A DNA stretch of 64,000 bases, from NCBI RefSeq assembly GCF_014208105.1, contig NZ_JACHMQ010000001.1:4526001-4590000 (forward strand), read 5' to 3'. The position numbers were made by a program, and so were the translations under genes. The notes beneath the pieces are model-generated. The model worked only from the letters and a program-made list of their open reading frames with translations. It was not told the DNA's origin and searched no databases. Source of the stretch: Actinomadura coerulea. GTDB lineage: Bacteria; Actinomycetota; Actinomycetes; Streptosporangiales; Streptosporangiaceae. Of the stretch, positions 1 through 7,680 are shown piece after piece. Position 1 is the first letter of the stretch; every line of letters begins with the position of its first letter.

Positions 1-48
1 GAGATCACTGGCATTCGGCGGGGTTTGTACGTACAGCCGCCCCGCGCA

Positions 49-831
49 CTACGGGGTCGCGCGGGCGAACAGCCTCCGGTACACGCGCCGCAGACCGTGG
101 AGATCACTGACAGGCTCGGCGAACGGGAGCCGCACGTCGAACGACGACGGCGCGCCCGGCGGCGGCGCCGAGCAGCGCAGCCACATGCCGTACCGGTCGA
201 GCGCGAGCGGCCGGACGGGTCCGGGCGGGACCGCCTCCGGCAGCAGCCGCGGCAGTTCGGCGCGGTGGGCGGAGTCCAGGTGCGTGAGGATGCCCGCCTC
301 GACGGCGACGAACGGGTCGGGCGCGGCGTCCGCGTACTCCTCCGGTTCCAGGGTGGCGCTCCCCCAGGCGTCCTCGATCTCCACCTGAGCGGTTTCGAGG
401 GCGAGGACCGTCCATTCGCGGCGGCCGTCCCGCCCGGCGCCGAGGTCGAGCAGTTCGGGGCGCGGGTGCGCGTGCGAGAGGAGCAGCGCGGCGGCCCGCA
501 GTTCGCCGTCCGGCACCTCGCTCAGCCAGCCGTGCAGCCAGGCCCGGCCCCGGACGCGGTCCGGCAGCGGCACCGGCGCGACGTCGCTGGTCCGCAGGGT
601 GGCGGGCACGTCGTCCTCTCCGGTCAGGGCCGCGGCGATGGGCGCGTCCGCCCGGACGAGCAGCAGCGGCCGGCCGTCCCGGTCGGTGGTGTGCGCCGGG
701 ACGGGAGCGTAGGGGACGCCGGGCGCGACGAGCACGCCGTCCGCGACGCCGTAGGCGAGGGTCCGCGCGCGCTCCGCCGCCGTGGGGCCCTGGATGGTCT
801 GCGCGGCCTGCGTGGTCTCCGCTCGCGGCAC
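49..831 (-). CDS. DUF2470 domain-containing protein
   Basis: A 260-residue soluble protein with no signal peptide or membrane segment. The N-terminal third (RARTLAYGVADGVLVAP, then a strand-rich stretch with LLLVRADAPIAAALTGEDDVPA) resembles the flavin-reductase/haem-utilisation split barrel. The C-terminal half (HLDSAHRAELPRLL, LDRYGMWLRC, FDVRLPFAEPVSDLHGLRRVYRRLF) matches the DUF2470 pattern found at the end of HugZ-type haem-degrading proteins. A role in haem or iron handling is inferred from that similarity and from the double iron box 23 bases upstream of its start. It is transcribed divergently from rpsD. The downstream neighbour lies outside the window. Substrate and activity are not known from sequence alone. 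Confidence 0.8.
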   Translation of the reverse strand: MPRAETTQAAQTIQGPTAAERARTLAYGVADGVLVAPGVPYAPVPAHTTDRDGRPLLLVRADAPIAAALTGEDDVPATLRTSDVAPVPLPDRVRGRAWLHGWLSEVPDGELRAAALLLSHAHPRPELLDLGAGRDGRREWTVLALETAQVEIEDAWGSATLEPEEYADAAPDPFVAVEAGILTHLDSAHRAELPRLLPEAVPPGPVRPLALDRYGMWLRCSAPPPGAPSSFDVRLPFAEPVSDLHGLRRVYRRLFARATP

Positions 832-851
832 CGTGCCTCCTTGACGTCTCA

Positions 852-884
852 GGTTAGGCTTACCTAACTTAGGCTTACCTAACC
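852..884. promoter_or_regulatory. Double DtxR/IdeR-type iron box
   Basis: Two identical copies of TTAGGCTTACCTAA lie at 854-867 and 869-882, one base apart, and together form an extended imperfect inverted repeat beginning GGTTAGG and ending CCTAACC. This matches the TTAGGTTAGSCTAACCTAA-type box bound by DtxR, IdeR and DmdR iron repressors. It fills most of the 66-base gap between the divergent starts of the DUF2470 gene (831) and rpsD (898), so a bound repressor would be expected to cover both promoters. Binding is inferred. Confidence 0.8.
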
Positions 885-897
885 ATCAAGGAGCGTG

Positions 898-1503
898 ATG
901 AACAACCCCCGTCCCAAGGTGCGGCTCTCGCGGGCCCTCGGCATCCCGCTGACGCCGAAGAGCGTGAAGTACTTCGAGGCGCGGCCCTACCCGCCCGGCG
1001 TGCACGGCCGCGCCCGCAAGCAGGAGAGCGACTACAAGGTCCGGCTGCGCGAGAAGCAGCGGCTCCGCGCGCAGTACAACATCCGCGAGGCGCAGCTCCG
1101 CAACGCCTTCGACAAGGCCGCGCGGACGGGCGGCAAGACCGGCGAGGCCCTGCTCGTCGACCTCGAACTCCGGCTGGACGCGCTCGTCCTGCGCGCCGGC
1201 TTCGCCCGGACGATCTACCAGGCCCGCCAGTTCGTCGTGCACCGCCACGTGCTGGTGAACGGCCGCCGCGTGGACCGCCCGTCCTACCGGCTGCGGCCCG
1301 GCGACGTCATCACGGTCGCCGAGCGGAGCCGCGCGATGGTCCCGTTCCAGGTCGCGGCGGCCGGCGGCCACGCCGCCGAGGTCCCGCCCTACCTGGAGGT
1401 CCGGCACGACGCGCTGGCCGCCCGACTCGCCCGGCTGCCGGAGCGCCCCGAGATCCCGATCATCTGCGACGAGCAGCTGGTAGTAGAGCACTACTCCCGC
1501 TGA
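898..1503 (+). CDS. rpsD: 30S ribosomal protein S4 (possibly an accessory paralogue)
   Basis: A 201-residue protein with the full S4 pattern: RPKVRLSRALGIPLTPK at the N-terminus, RPYPPGVHGR, an S4 RNA-binding domain (RLDALVLRAGFARTIYQARQFVVHRHVLVNGR) and the conserved end EIPIICDEQLVVEHYSR. S4 is a primary 16S rRNA-binding protein of the small subunit. No zinc-binding cysteines are present near the N-terminus, the usual C-minus form in actinomycetes. ATG 898 was chosen because AAGGAG lies four bases upstream; an adjacent in-frame GTG at 895 is too close. In actinomycetes the main rpsD usually sits beside alaS; here it stands alone behind an iron box, so it may be a second, iron-responsive copy (inference). 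Confidence 0.9.
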   Translation: MNNPRPKVRLSRALGIPLTPKSVKYFEARPYPPGVHGRARKQESDYKVRLREKQRLRAQYNIREAQLRNAFDKAARTGGKTGEALLVDLELRLDALVLRAGFARTIYQARQFVVHRHVLVNGRRVDRPSYRLRPGDVITVAERSRAMVPFQVAAAGGHAAEVPPYLEVRHDALAARLARLPERPEIPIICDEQLVVEHYSR

Positions 1504-1521
1504 CCTGCGCTAGCGCAGGTC
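1502..1521. terminator. 20-bp palindrome across two convergent stop codons
   Basis: A perfect 20-base palindrome centred on CTAG begins inside the rpsD stop codon and covers the MarR stop codon. In RNA from either strand it would fold into a tight stem, so it is a plausible bidirectional terminator for the two convergent genes. There is no U-tract on either side. Confidence 0.5.
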
Positions 1522-2007
1522 GCCTAGTTCCTCGCGGGCGGTGGTGCGGAGGACGCGCAGCGCGTCCACCAGGACGCTCCGCTGCTCCTCGGTGAGGGGG
1601 CCCGCGAAGTGCGCGCGGAGCGTCTCGGCGTGCACGCGCAGGGCCTCGTCCAACTTCGCCTGGCCGGCCGGGGTCAGCGCCACGTTCTGGCGGCGCCGGT
1701 CGCCGGGCGCGGGCTCGCGGCGGACGAGCCCGGCCTCCTCCATCCGGTCGACGATGCGGGTCATGCCGCCGCTGGTCAGGATGAGTTCGCCGGCCAGGCC
1801 GCCCATCGACACCGCGCAGTCGCCGCCCTCGCCGGACAGCCTCAGGAGCACCTCGAAGACCGCGTGCCGGATGCCGCAGCGGCGCTCCAGCTCGCGGCCC
1901 GCGATCCGCTCCAGCACCGACGCCGCGCCCAGCAGCGCGCCGAACTCGTGCACCAGCGCGTCCGGGACGGCCATGCCCTGCCCGTCCTGCTCCGTCACGA
2001 TCGACAT
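1510..2007 (-). CDS. MarR family transcriptional regulator
   Basis: A winged-helix regulator of about 165 residues. The MarR core is visible: RCGIRHAVFEVLLRL, the recognition region MGGLAGELILTSGGMTRIVDRMEEAGLVRREP and the wing GDRRRQNVALTPAGQAKL, followed by dimerisation helices ending RTTAREELGDLR. Ligand unknown. ATG 2007 is preferred because GGAGG lies ten bases upstream; an in-frame ATG at 2040 lacks a Shine-Dalgarno sequence. It is convergent with rpsD and its 5' side faces the end of mce cluster 1, so its target is not obvious from context. Confidence 0.85.
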   Translation of the reverse strand: MSIVTEQDGQGMAVPDALVHEFGALLGAASVLERIAGRELERRCGIRHAVFEVLLRLSGEGGDCAVSMGGLAGELILTSGGMTRIVDRMEEAGLVRREPAPGDRRRQNVALTPAGQAKLDEALRVHAETLRAHFAGPLTEEQRSVLVDALRVLRTTAREELGDLR

Positions 2008-2068
2008 GATGCCCCCGCCTCCGTCCGGCCGCCCCGTCATCCCGCGAGCGGCGTCACCCGCATAACGC

Positions 2069-2106
2069 GCGAGCGCCCCGCACGGCTTCCGTGCCGGGGC
2101 GCTCGC
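2069..2106. terminator. Terminator hairpin at the end of mce cluster 1
   Basis: GCGAGCGCCCC-GCACGG pairs with CCGTGCCGGGGCGCTCGC around a CTT loop with a single bulged G. The stem begins about 31 bases past the stop of the last cluster 1 gene and lies between it and the MarR gene. It is the expected end of the mce1 transcript. Confidence 0.65.
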
Positions 2107-2137
2107 TCGGGACCGCGCTCGTCGGGACCGCGCGGGC

Positions 2138-3154
2138 TCAGTTCTTCGGCTTGCCGGTCTTCTCCGCCGCGGGCGACTTCGACGCGCCCCCGCCCGGAAC
2201 GGCCGGCAACTGGTTCTGCTGGTTCTGGTTCTGGTCGTTGACGCCCGACGCGTACTGCCGGGTGACCTTCCACTTCCCGTCGATCTTGGCCAGGGCGAGG
2301 CGGAGCAGCGTCGCGGGGGCCGCGGTCGAGCCGTCCTTGGTCCGGACGTCGATGTCGACCATGACGACGGCCGTGGCGAACCTGCCGTCCACGCTGCCCA
2401 CGAAGACCTGGTTCGTCTTGGAGGTCAGCGACAGCTCGGGGTTGTTCTTGAACGTCGCGCCGAGACTGGGGAGCGTGGTGCTCTTGAAGCTCTCCAGCAG
2501 GTCGCCGCCCATGAGCTTCTGGGCCTTGTCCATCTGCGTCTGGTAGTTCTGCGCGTTGTAGTTGAGCGCGACGTCGCCGTAGGCGGACGCGACCTTGCTC
2601 ACCGCGTCCCGCTCGTCCTGCTCGGACGACAGGGAGCTCGCGCTCGTCCACTGCCAGATCGCCAGGCTCGCCAGCAGCGCGACCAGGACGACCACCACGA
2701 CCGCCTGCACCATGCCGAGACCGAAGATGCCCGGCCGGTCCGGTGAGGACGCCGCGGCGCTCGGACGCGCCGGAGCCTTCTTCGGCGTCTCGGCCTCCTC
2801 CTCGGCCTCCTCCTCGACCTCGTCCTCCGGCGGTTCGAGGCGGGCCGGGCGCGGCTTCGGCTTGGCGGGGGCCTTCGCGGCGGGCTTGGCGGCGGGCTTC
2901 GCCGCCGCCCCGGCCGGACGGGCCGGAGCCTCGTCCGGGGCCTCCTCGTCCTCGGCGTCGAGCGCCTCCAGGACCTCGTCGAGGTCCTCGTCGTCGATGA
3001 CCTCGATGACCCGCACCCGGCGCTTGCGCCTGGCGGCGGGCCGGGCGGCCCGCTCGGCGGCCTCCGGCTCGGCGGCCTCGGTCCGCTCGGGCGCCTCCTC
3101 GGCCGGGACCGCCTCGACCTCGTCGGACCCGCCCTTGGTGGTCTTGGCTGTCAC
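2138..3154 (-). CDS. Mce-associated membrane protein (cluster 1)
   Basis: The last gene of mce cluster 1, 338 residues. The first ~145 residues are a low-complexity cytoplasmic region: acidic (VIDDEDLDEVLEALDAEDEE), then Ala/Pro/Lys-rich, then acidic again. One transmembrane helix follows (about 148-168), then an extracytoplasmic NTF2-like domain ending with the Mam signature KIDGKWKVTRQYASGV and a Gln/Asn-rich tail. Mam proteins are thought to stabilise Mce complexes. The start is a GTG at 3154 with GAGGAG eight bases upstream; it lies 23 bases after the mceF stop, the largest gap in the operon. The long charged N-terminus is unusual in size. Confidence 0.85.
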   Translation of the reverse strand: MTAKTTKGGSDEVEAVPAEEAPERTEAAEPEAAERAARPAARRKRRVRVIEVIDDEDLDEVLEALDAEDEEAPDEAPARPAGAAAKPAAKPAAKAPAKPKPRPARLEPPEDEVEEEAEEEAETPKKAPARPSAAASSPDRPGIFGLGMVQAVVVVVLVALLASLAIWQWTSASSLSSEQDERDAVSKVASAYGDVALNYNAQNYQTQMDKAQKLMGGDLLESFKSTTLPSLGATFKNNPELSLTSKTNQVFVGSVDGRFATAVVMVDIDVRTKDGSTAAPATLLRLALAKIDGKWKVTRQYASGVNDQNQNQQNQLPAVPGGGASKSPAAEKTGKPKN

Positions 3155-3177
3155 TTCGGATACTCCTCGGATTGGGG

Positions 3178-4470
3178 TCAGTCCTTGCCCCGACGCAGTC
3201 GGGAAAGGCGGGACACCACGGGCACCGAGCCCATCATGACCCTGATCAGCACCAGAAGGGCGATGATCGGGGGAACGTACACCAGCCAGATCGGCGGTCC
3301 GCCGGAGGAGTCGCTCTCGTTCGCGGCCTTCCTGGCCTGCACGTTCCGCTGGAGGGCGGGATCGTGGGTGGGGATCGTCTCGCCCGGGTTCTTCGCCTTG
3401 TAGGGCTTCTGCTTGGTCACCGCCGGCGTGCGGCCGCCGGGGCAGGTCGGGACCTGGTTCACCGCCGGCTGCGCGCGCGGGTACTTGTACTCCAGCGTGG
3501 CGAGCCGCTTCAGCGTGACCTGGAAGACGACGTTCAGGACGGGCTGGCCCTGGTCCCTTCCGATCACGTTCTCCAGCACGACCTTGAGCTGCGGCGCCAC
3601 CGCGAGCGTCTTCCGCAGGTCGTTCAGGTAGTTCGGGTCGTAGCTCCCGATGCCGAGGTTGCCGAGCATGTCCACGGCGCAGCCGAAGTCGGGACCGGTC
3701 TGGTCGAGCAGGTCGTTGACGGTGGCGAGCAGGCCGGGGCCGCGGTCGCGCAGCTCGGCGATCTGCCCGCGCACCTGGCTGAGCGCGGCCATGAGCGCGG
3801 CGAGGTTGTCGATCCCGGCGCCGAGCGAACCGCGGTTCTGGTTCAGCACGTGAGTGATGCGGCCGAGGTCGTTGGTCAGCCCGTCCAGCAGCTCGGTGTT
3901 CTGCGCGAACGTCTGGGTGAGGTCGTCGCCACCGTTGATGATCTGGCGGAGGGAGCCCTCGCGCCCGGCCCATCCGGCGGCCAGCTCCTGGCTGAGCACC
4001 TTGGCGTCGTCGGGGTCGATCGCCTTCAGGGTGTCGATGACGGCGCCGAACAGGTCGCCGTACTTCGGCGGGACCTTCGTCTGCGACACCGGGATGACGG
4101 TGCCGGGCTTCATCGGCGGGGCGCCGGCCCTGCCGGGCCCCGGCGTCAGCTCGACCACCGGCTCCCCCACCGCGGACTTGCGCGCCGCGGCGGCGGTGAC
4201 CCCCTGCGGGATCTTGACGCCGCGCTCCATGTCCAGCCGGACGACGACCTTGTCCTTCGTCAGCCTCACCGAGTCGATCTTGCCGACCCGCAGGCCGAGG
4301 TAGTCGACCTCGAAGTTCGGGTGCAGGCCCGGCGAGGACTCGAACTCCACGGTGATGTGGTAGGGCCGGTCGATGAAGTCGAAGCGGACGACGTTGTTGA
4401 ACGCCCACACGACCATCACCGCGGCGAGCACGCCGAACGCCGCCAGGTTGATCGTCAGCCGTCTGTTCAT
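3178..4470 (-). CDS. mceF: MCE family protein, MceF position (cluster 1)
   Basis: Sixth mce gene of the operon, 430 residues. An N-terminal anchor (about 5-24) is followed by an MlaD/MCE domain (about 36-115, YHITVEFESSPGLHPNFEVDYLGLRVGKIDSV) and a long helical region expected to form the needle-like channel. Unlike typical MceF proteins it ends in a second hydrophobic segment (about 394-415, WLVYVPPIIALLVLIRVMMG) and a basic tail RLSRLRRGKD, so it may be anchored at both ends. The ATG overlaps the mceE stop by four bases. Mce assemblies carry lipids or sterols across the actinobacterial envelope; this substrate is unknown. Confidence 0.9.
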   Translation of the reverse strand: MNRRLTINLAAFGVLAAVMVVWAFNNVVRFDFIDRPYHITVEFESSPGLHPNFEVDYLGLRVGKIDSVRLTKDKVVVRLDMERGVKIPQGVTAAAARKSAVGEPVVELTPGPGRAGAPPMKPGTVIPVSQTKVPPKYGDLFGAVIDTLKAIDPDDAKVLSQELAAGWAGREGSLRQIINGGDDLTQTFAQNTELLDGLTNDLGRITHVLNQNRGSLGAGIDNLAALMAALSQVRGQIAELRDRGPGLLATVNDLLDQTGPDFGCAVDMLGNLGIGSYDPNYLNDLRKTLAVAPQLKVVLENVIGRDQGQPVLNVVFQVTLKRLATLEYKYPRAQPAVNQVPTCPGGRTPAVTKQKPYKAKNPGETIPTHDPALQRNVQARKAANESDSSGGPPIWLVYVPPIIALLVLIRVMMGSVPVVSRLSRLRRGKD

Positions 4471-5573
4471 CCGCGCGGCTCCAGGATCTTGTCGAGGTCC
4501 GGCAGAGCGCCCTGGAGCTGCTTGGGGATCTCCGGGGTCGCGGCCTTCTTCTTCTTGGGGCTCTGGCCGAGGCCCGGGAAGATCGGCGTCCCGTCCGGCC
4601 AGACGATCCGCAGCAGCGGGTACAGCAGCAGCTGGCCGTCATAGGTGGCCCGCGGCAGCTTGTCGCTGAACTCGACCAGGCCGTCCACGAGCGCCGTGAG
4701 CCGCTTGCGGTTGTCGCCGAGCTGCTGCAGGACGGGGTCGAGGTCGCGCAGCAGCGAGCGGAACCGCTGGATGCGCCCCTCCAGCACCTTGTCGTTCAGC
4801 TCGCGGGCCGTCTTGGTGAGCTTGTCGACCATTTCGATGATCTTGTGCTTGTCCTGGTTCAGCAGCCGCGTGGTGCGTTCGAGCTGCCCGGGCGTCTCGC
4901 CCAGCGTGTCGCTGCCCCTCGCGAGGGACCGGCCGAGCCGGGCGAACCGGTCGACCGACTCGCCGAGCTCGCGGCGCTGCTCGGCGAACATCCCCAGCAG
5001 CGCGCCCGCCTGCGCGATCGTCTTGTTGAGCTTCTGCCCGTTGCCGTCCAGGGCGGTGGCGCCCGCGTTGACGACGGTCGCGACGTCGTTCCCGGCCAGG
5101 GCCTGGATCAGCGGTCCGGCCTGCCCGACGACCTGCTCGAACGCCGGCTGGACGCTGGTGTTGGTGATCGCCGCGCCGGTGGTCAGGAACGGGCCGCGGT
5201 CCATGCTCGCGCCGGGCGGCATCTGCAGGTCCACGTAGTTCTCACCGAGCAGCGAGGTCACCTTGATCTCGGCGCGGGTGCCCTGCGGGATCCTGACGCC
5301 GTCCTTGACGGCCAGCGTCGCCTTCGACCGGTAGCCGGCGAGCTCGACCTTCGTGACGGTGCCGATCGTGAGGTCGGACATCTTCACGCTGTGCCCGGCG
5401 ACGAGGCCCTGCGCGTCGTCGAACGTGGCGGTCAGCGTCAGGCCGCCCTTCGGCGCGCCGGCCGTCTTGTAGGAGCAGCCGGAGACGGCGAGGGCCGCGG
5501 CCGCGGCGAGCACCAGCAGCAGCCTGCCGCCGGCGGCCGCGCCGCGCCTTCCGGAGATGACGAGCCTGCCCAT
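4467..5573 (-). CDS. mceE: MCE family lipoprotein, MceE position (cluster 1)
   Basis: A 368-residue MCE protein with a lipoprotein signal: basic start MGRLVISGRRG, hydrophobic core and lipobox LAVSGC with Cys33 as the predicted lipidation site. The MCE domain follows (LTLTATFDDAQGLVAGHSVKMSDLTIGTVTKVEL), then the helical pore region and a Lys-rich C-terminus (GQSPKKKKAATPEIP). LprK-like lipidated MceE is the family norm at this position. ATGA overlaps join it to mceD upstream and mceF downstream, indicating translational coupling. Confidence 0.9.
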   Translation of the reverse strand: MGRLVISGRRGAAAGGRLLLVLAAAAALAVSGCSYKTAGAPKGGLTLTATFDDAQGLVAGHSVKMSDLTIGTVTKVELAGYRSKATLAVKDGVRIPQGTRAEIKVTSLLGENYVDLQMPPGASMDRGPFLTTGAAITNTSVQPAFEQVVGQAGPLIQALAGNDVATVVNAGATALDGNGQKLNKTIAQAGALLGMFAEQRRELGESVDRFARLGRSLARGSDTLGETPGQLERTTRLLNQDKHKIIEMVDKLTKTARELNDKVLEGRIQRFRSLLRDLDPVLQQLGDNRKRLTALVDGLVEFSDKLPRATYDGQLLLYPLLRIVWPDGTPIFPGLGQSPKKKKAATPEIPKQLQGALPDLDKILEPRG

Positions 5574-6658
5574 CAGTTGCCTCCGTTCTGCCAGGGACAG
5601 TTGGAGTTGGGGGCGGGCAGCGGGCAGTCGGCGTCGTCGGAGTTCATCAGGCCCTTGAGCCAGGTCCGCAGGAACGCGTCCGTGGCGAACCGGATCTGCA
5701 GCGACTTGTTCTTTGGGTTGTAGCCGCCGATGAGCGCGTCGCTGATGCCGGGCAGTACGCGGATGAGCTGCGCCAGCTCCCGGGCGTTGCCCTTGAGGAT
5801 CAGGGCCGTCCGGGTGAGGACCGCCAGGTCGTAGGGCAGGTTCCCCTTGTACTTGCGCAGCAGCTTGTCGCCGTTCTTCGCCAGCTCCAGAATGCCGCTG
5901 ATCAGCTGCTGGAGCTCGCCCCGCTCGGAGCTCAGCACCTGGCTCGCGGTCCCGAAGTCACGGATCATGGTGCCGAGGACCTGCTCGCGCCCGCGCACCA
6001 CCCCGGCCAGCCGGCTGAGGTTCTGCGCGACCTCGATGAGCTCCTTGTCCTGCCCGGCGACGTTCTCGACGAGGCGGGCGCTCTGCTCGAGGGTCGCGTT
6101 GAACTCCCTGCCGTTGCCCTTCACCGTGTCGGCGGCCGTGCCGAGCGCGGTCTGCATCTTGGTCGGGTCGAGCGCGTTGGCGAGGTTGGTGAACGAGCTG
6201 AGCGCGTCGTCCACCTCGACGGGCACGTGGGTGCGCTCGATCGGGATGACGTCCGCGGTCTCCTTGGCCTCCCCCGGCCTCCACGCCGGGTGCAGGACGA
6301 GGTTGCGCTCGCCGATCAGGTTCAGCGGGACGATCGAGGCCTGCACGCCCTTCGGCAGCGGGACGTCCCGGCGCAGATGGAACGTGACCTTCACCCGGTC
6401 GCCCTGGTTCTCGACCTTGTCGACGAGCCCCACGTCGGCGCCCATCACCTTGACCTTCGACTCCTTGTAGAAGGAGCGGGCCTTCGGGACGTAGACGACC
6501 ATGGTGCGCTCGCCGCCCGCGGACGGGGCGAGCGAGCAGCCGCCGAGCGAGGCGGTCATGGCGAGGCCGAGCGCGACCGCCACGCCGCGCAGCCGGCCGC
6601 GCCCGGGGACGGAGCCGGTGCCTTCGGGGGGCCGTCCCCCGGTGCCGTCGCCGCTCAT
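5573..6658 (-). CDS. mceD: MCE family lipoprotein, MceD position (cluster 1)
   Basis: A 361-residue MCE protein. After a Gly/Pro-rich N-terminus come a hydrophobic segment and the lipobox SLGGC with Cys41, so it looks lipidated; in most mce operons only MceE is. The MCE domain spans roughly residues 52-130 (ERTMVVYVPKARSFYKESKVKVMGADVGLVDKVE). The helical region and a C-terminus with two cysteines (DADCPLPAPNSNCPW) follow. The ATG overlaps the mceC stop (ATGA) and has GGAGG just upstream. It sits between MceC and the lipoprotein MceE, giving two consecutive lipidated subunits. Confidence 0.88.
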   Translation of the reverse strand: MSGDGTGGRPPEGTGSVPGRGRLRGVAVALGLAMTASLGGCSLAPSAGGERTMVVYVPKARSFYKESKVKVMGADVGLVDKVENQGDRVKVTFHLRRDVPLPKGVQASIVPLNLIGERNLVLHPAWRPGEAKETADVIPIERTHVPVEVDDALSSFTNLANALDPTKMQTALGTAADTVKGNGREFNATLEQSARLVENVAGQDKELIEVAQNLSRLAGVVRGREQVLGTMIRDFGTASQVLSSERGELQQLISGILELAKNGDKLLRKYKGNLPYDLAVLTRTALILKGNARELAQLIRVLPGISDALIGGYNPKNKSLQIRFATDAFLRTWLKGLMNSDDADCPLPAPNSNCPWQNGGN

Positions 6659-7680
6659 CAGTTGCCTCCCTGCGGTCGCCGCGTGGAGATCGGGCCGGCC
6701 GGCTGAAGCGGGCCGAGGCCGGTGAGGAGGCCCTCGATGTACTGGCCGTTGCCCTTGAGGTTGGCGACCTGCTGGAACGTCGGGCCGAGCAGTGAGAAGT
6801 CGGTGTTGAGCGCGTCCATGTTGGGCGCGAGCCGGGTCGTCAGCAGGTGCAGGTTGTCCAGCAGGGTGTCGAGCTCCTTCTGGTTCCTGGAGATCACGTT
6901 GGACAGCGTCCGGACGGTCCGGCTGCCCTGCCCGATCGCCGCGGCCAGTTCGCCCCGGCGCCGGACGAGCGACTGCAGCAGCACCTGGCTGGCGTCGATG
7001 ATCTGACGCAGCTCCCGGTCCTTGCCCGCCAGCGTCCCGGTGATCGTCTTGCTGTTCTCGATCAGCTGCTGGATCTGCGGATAGGAGTCGTTCAGCGTCC
7101 GGGACAGCTCCTGGATGTTGGTCAGGATGCGGCCCAGCTTCACCGCGCCCGGTGACTTGATCTTGTTGATCTCGGTGAGCAGCCTGTCGACGCTGCGCTG
7201 GTCGAGCTTGCCGACGATGTTCTGCGCGCCCTCCAGCGCCTCCGGCACGGTGAACGGGACGCTGGTGCGGGCCAGCGGGATCCGCCGCCGCGACTCCGGC
7301 ACGTCCGCCAGGTAGGGCTTGGAGACCGGGCCGGACAGCCGCAGGTACCGGCCGCCGAGCAGGGTCGTCGTCTGAATGTCGGCGCGGGTCTTCGGGCCGA
7401 GGTCGATCCCGGAGTTCACGTGCCAGGAGACGATGACCCTGCCGTGGGCGAAGTCGGGCTCCACGGAGGTGATCCGGCCGGACTTCACCCCGGCGACCCG
7501 CACGTCCTGGCCCTTCTTCAGCCCGGCGGTGTCGCTGAACTCCCCGCTCATCGTGTAGCCGCGGTCGAGCAGGTGCAGCTGGCCGACGGCGAACGCGAAC
7601 ACGCAGCCAGCGCCGAGCGCGGTCACGGTGACGATCGCGACGATCTTGTGGTTGACGTCGCGGAGCGACTTCAGCGCCAT
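6658..7680 (-). CDS. mceC: MCE family protein, MceC position (cluster 1)
   Basis: A 340-residue MCE protein with a short cytoplasmic start (MALKSLRDVNHK), one transmembrane helix (about 13-33) and an MCE domain (YTMSGEFSDTAGLKKGQDVRVAGVKSGRITSV, about 41-118). The rest is long helices typical of the tunnel region. No lipobox or C-terminal anchor. It overlaps mceB by one base and mceD by one base, so the operon is fully coupled here. Confidence 0.9.
   Translation of the reverse strand: MALKSLRDVNHKIVAIVTVTALGAGCVFAFAVGQLHLLDRGYTMSGEFSDTAGLKKGQDVRVAGVKSGRITSVEPDFAHGRVIVSWHVNSGIDLGPKTRADIQTTTLLGGRYLRLSGPVSKPYLADVPESRRRIPLARTSVPFTVPEALEGAQNIVGKLDQRSVDRLLTEINKIKSPGAVKLGRILTNIQELSRTLNDSYPQIQQLIENSKTITGTLAGKDRELRQIIDASQVLLQSLVRRRGELAAAIGQGSRTVRTLSNVISRNQKELDTLLDNLHLLTTRLAPNMDALNTDFSLLGPTFQQVANLKGNGQYIEGLLTGLGPLQPAGPISTRRPQGGN

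Noticed and set aside
26..35. TGTACGTACA palindrome at the window edge
   Set aside because: It resembles the arms at 43759-43793, but a single 10-base dyad beside a gene end is too short and isolated to call an operator.
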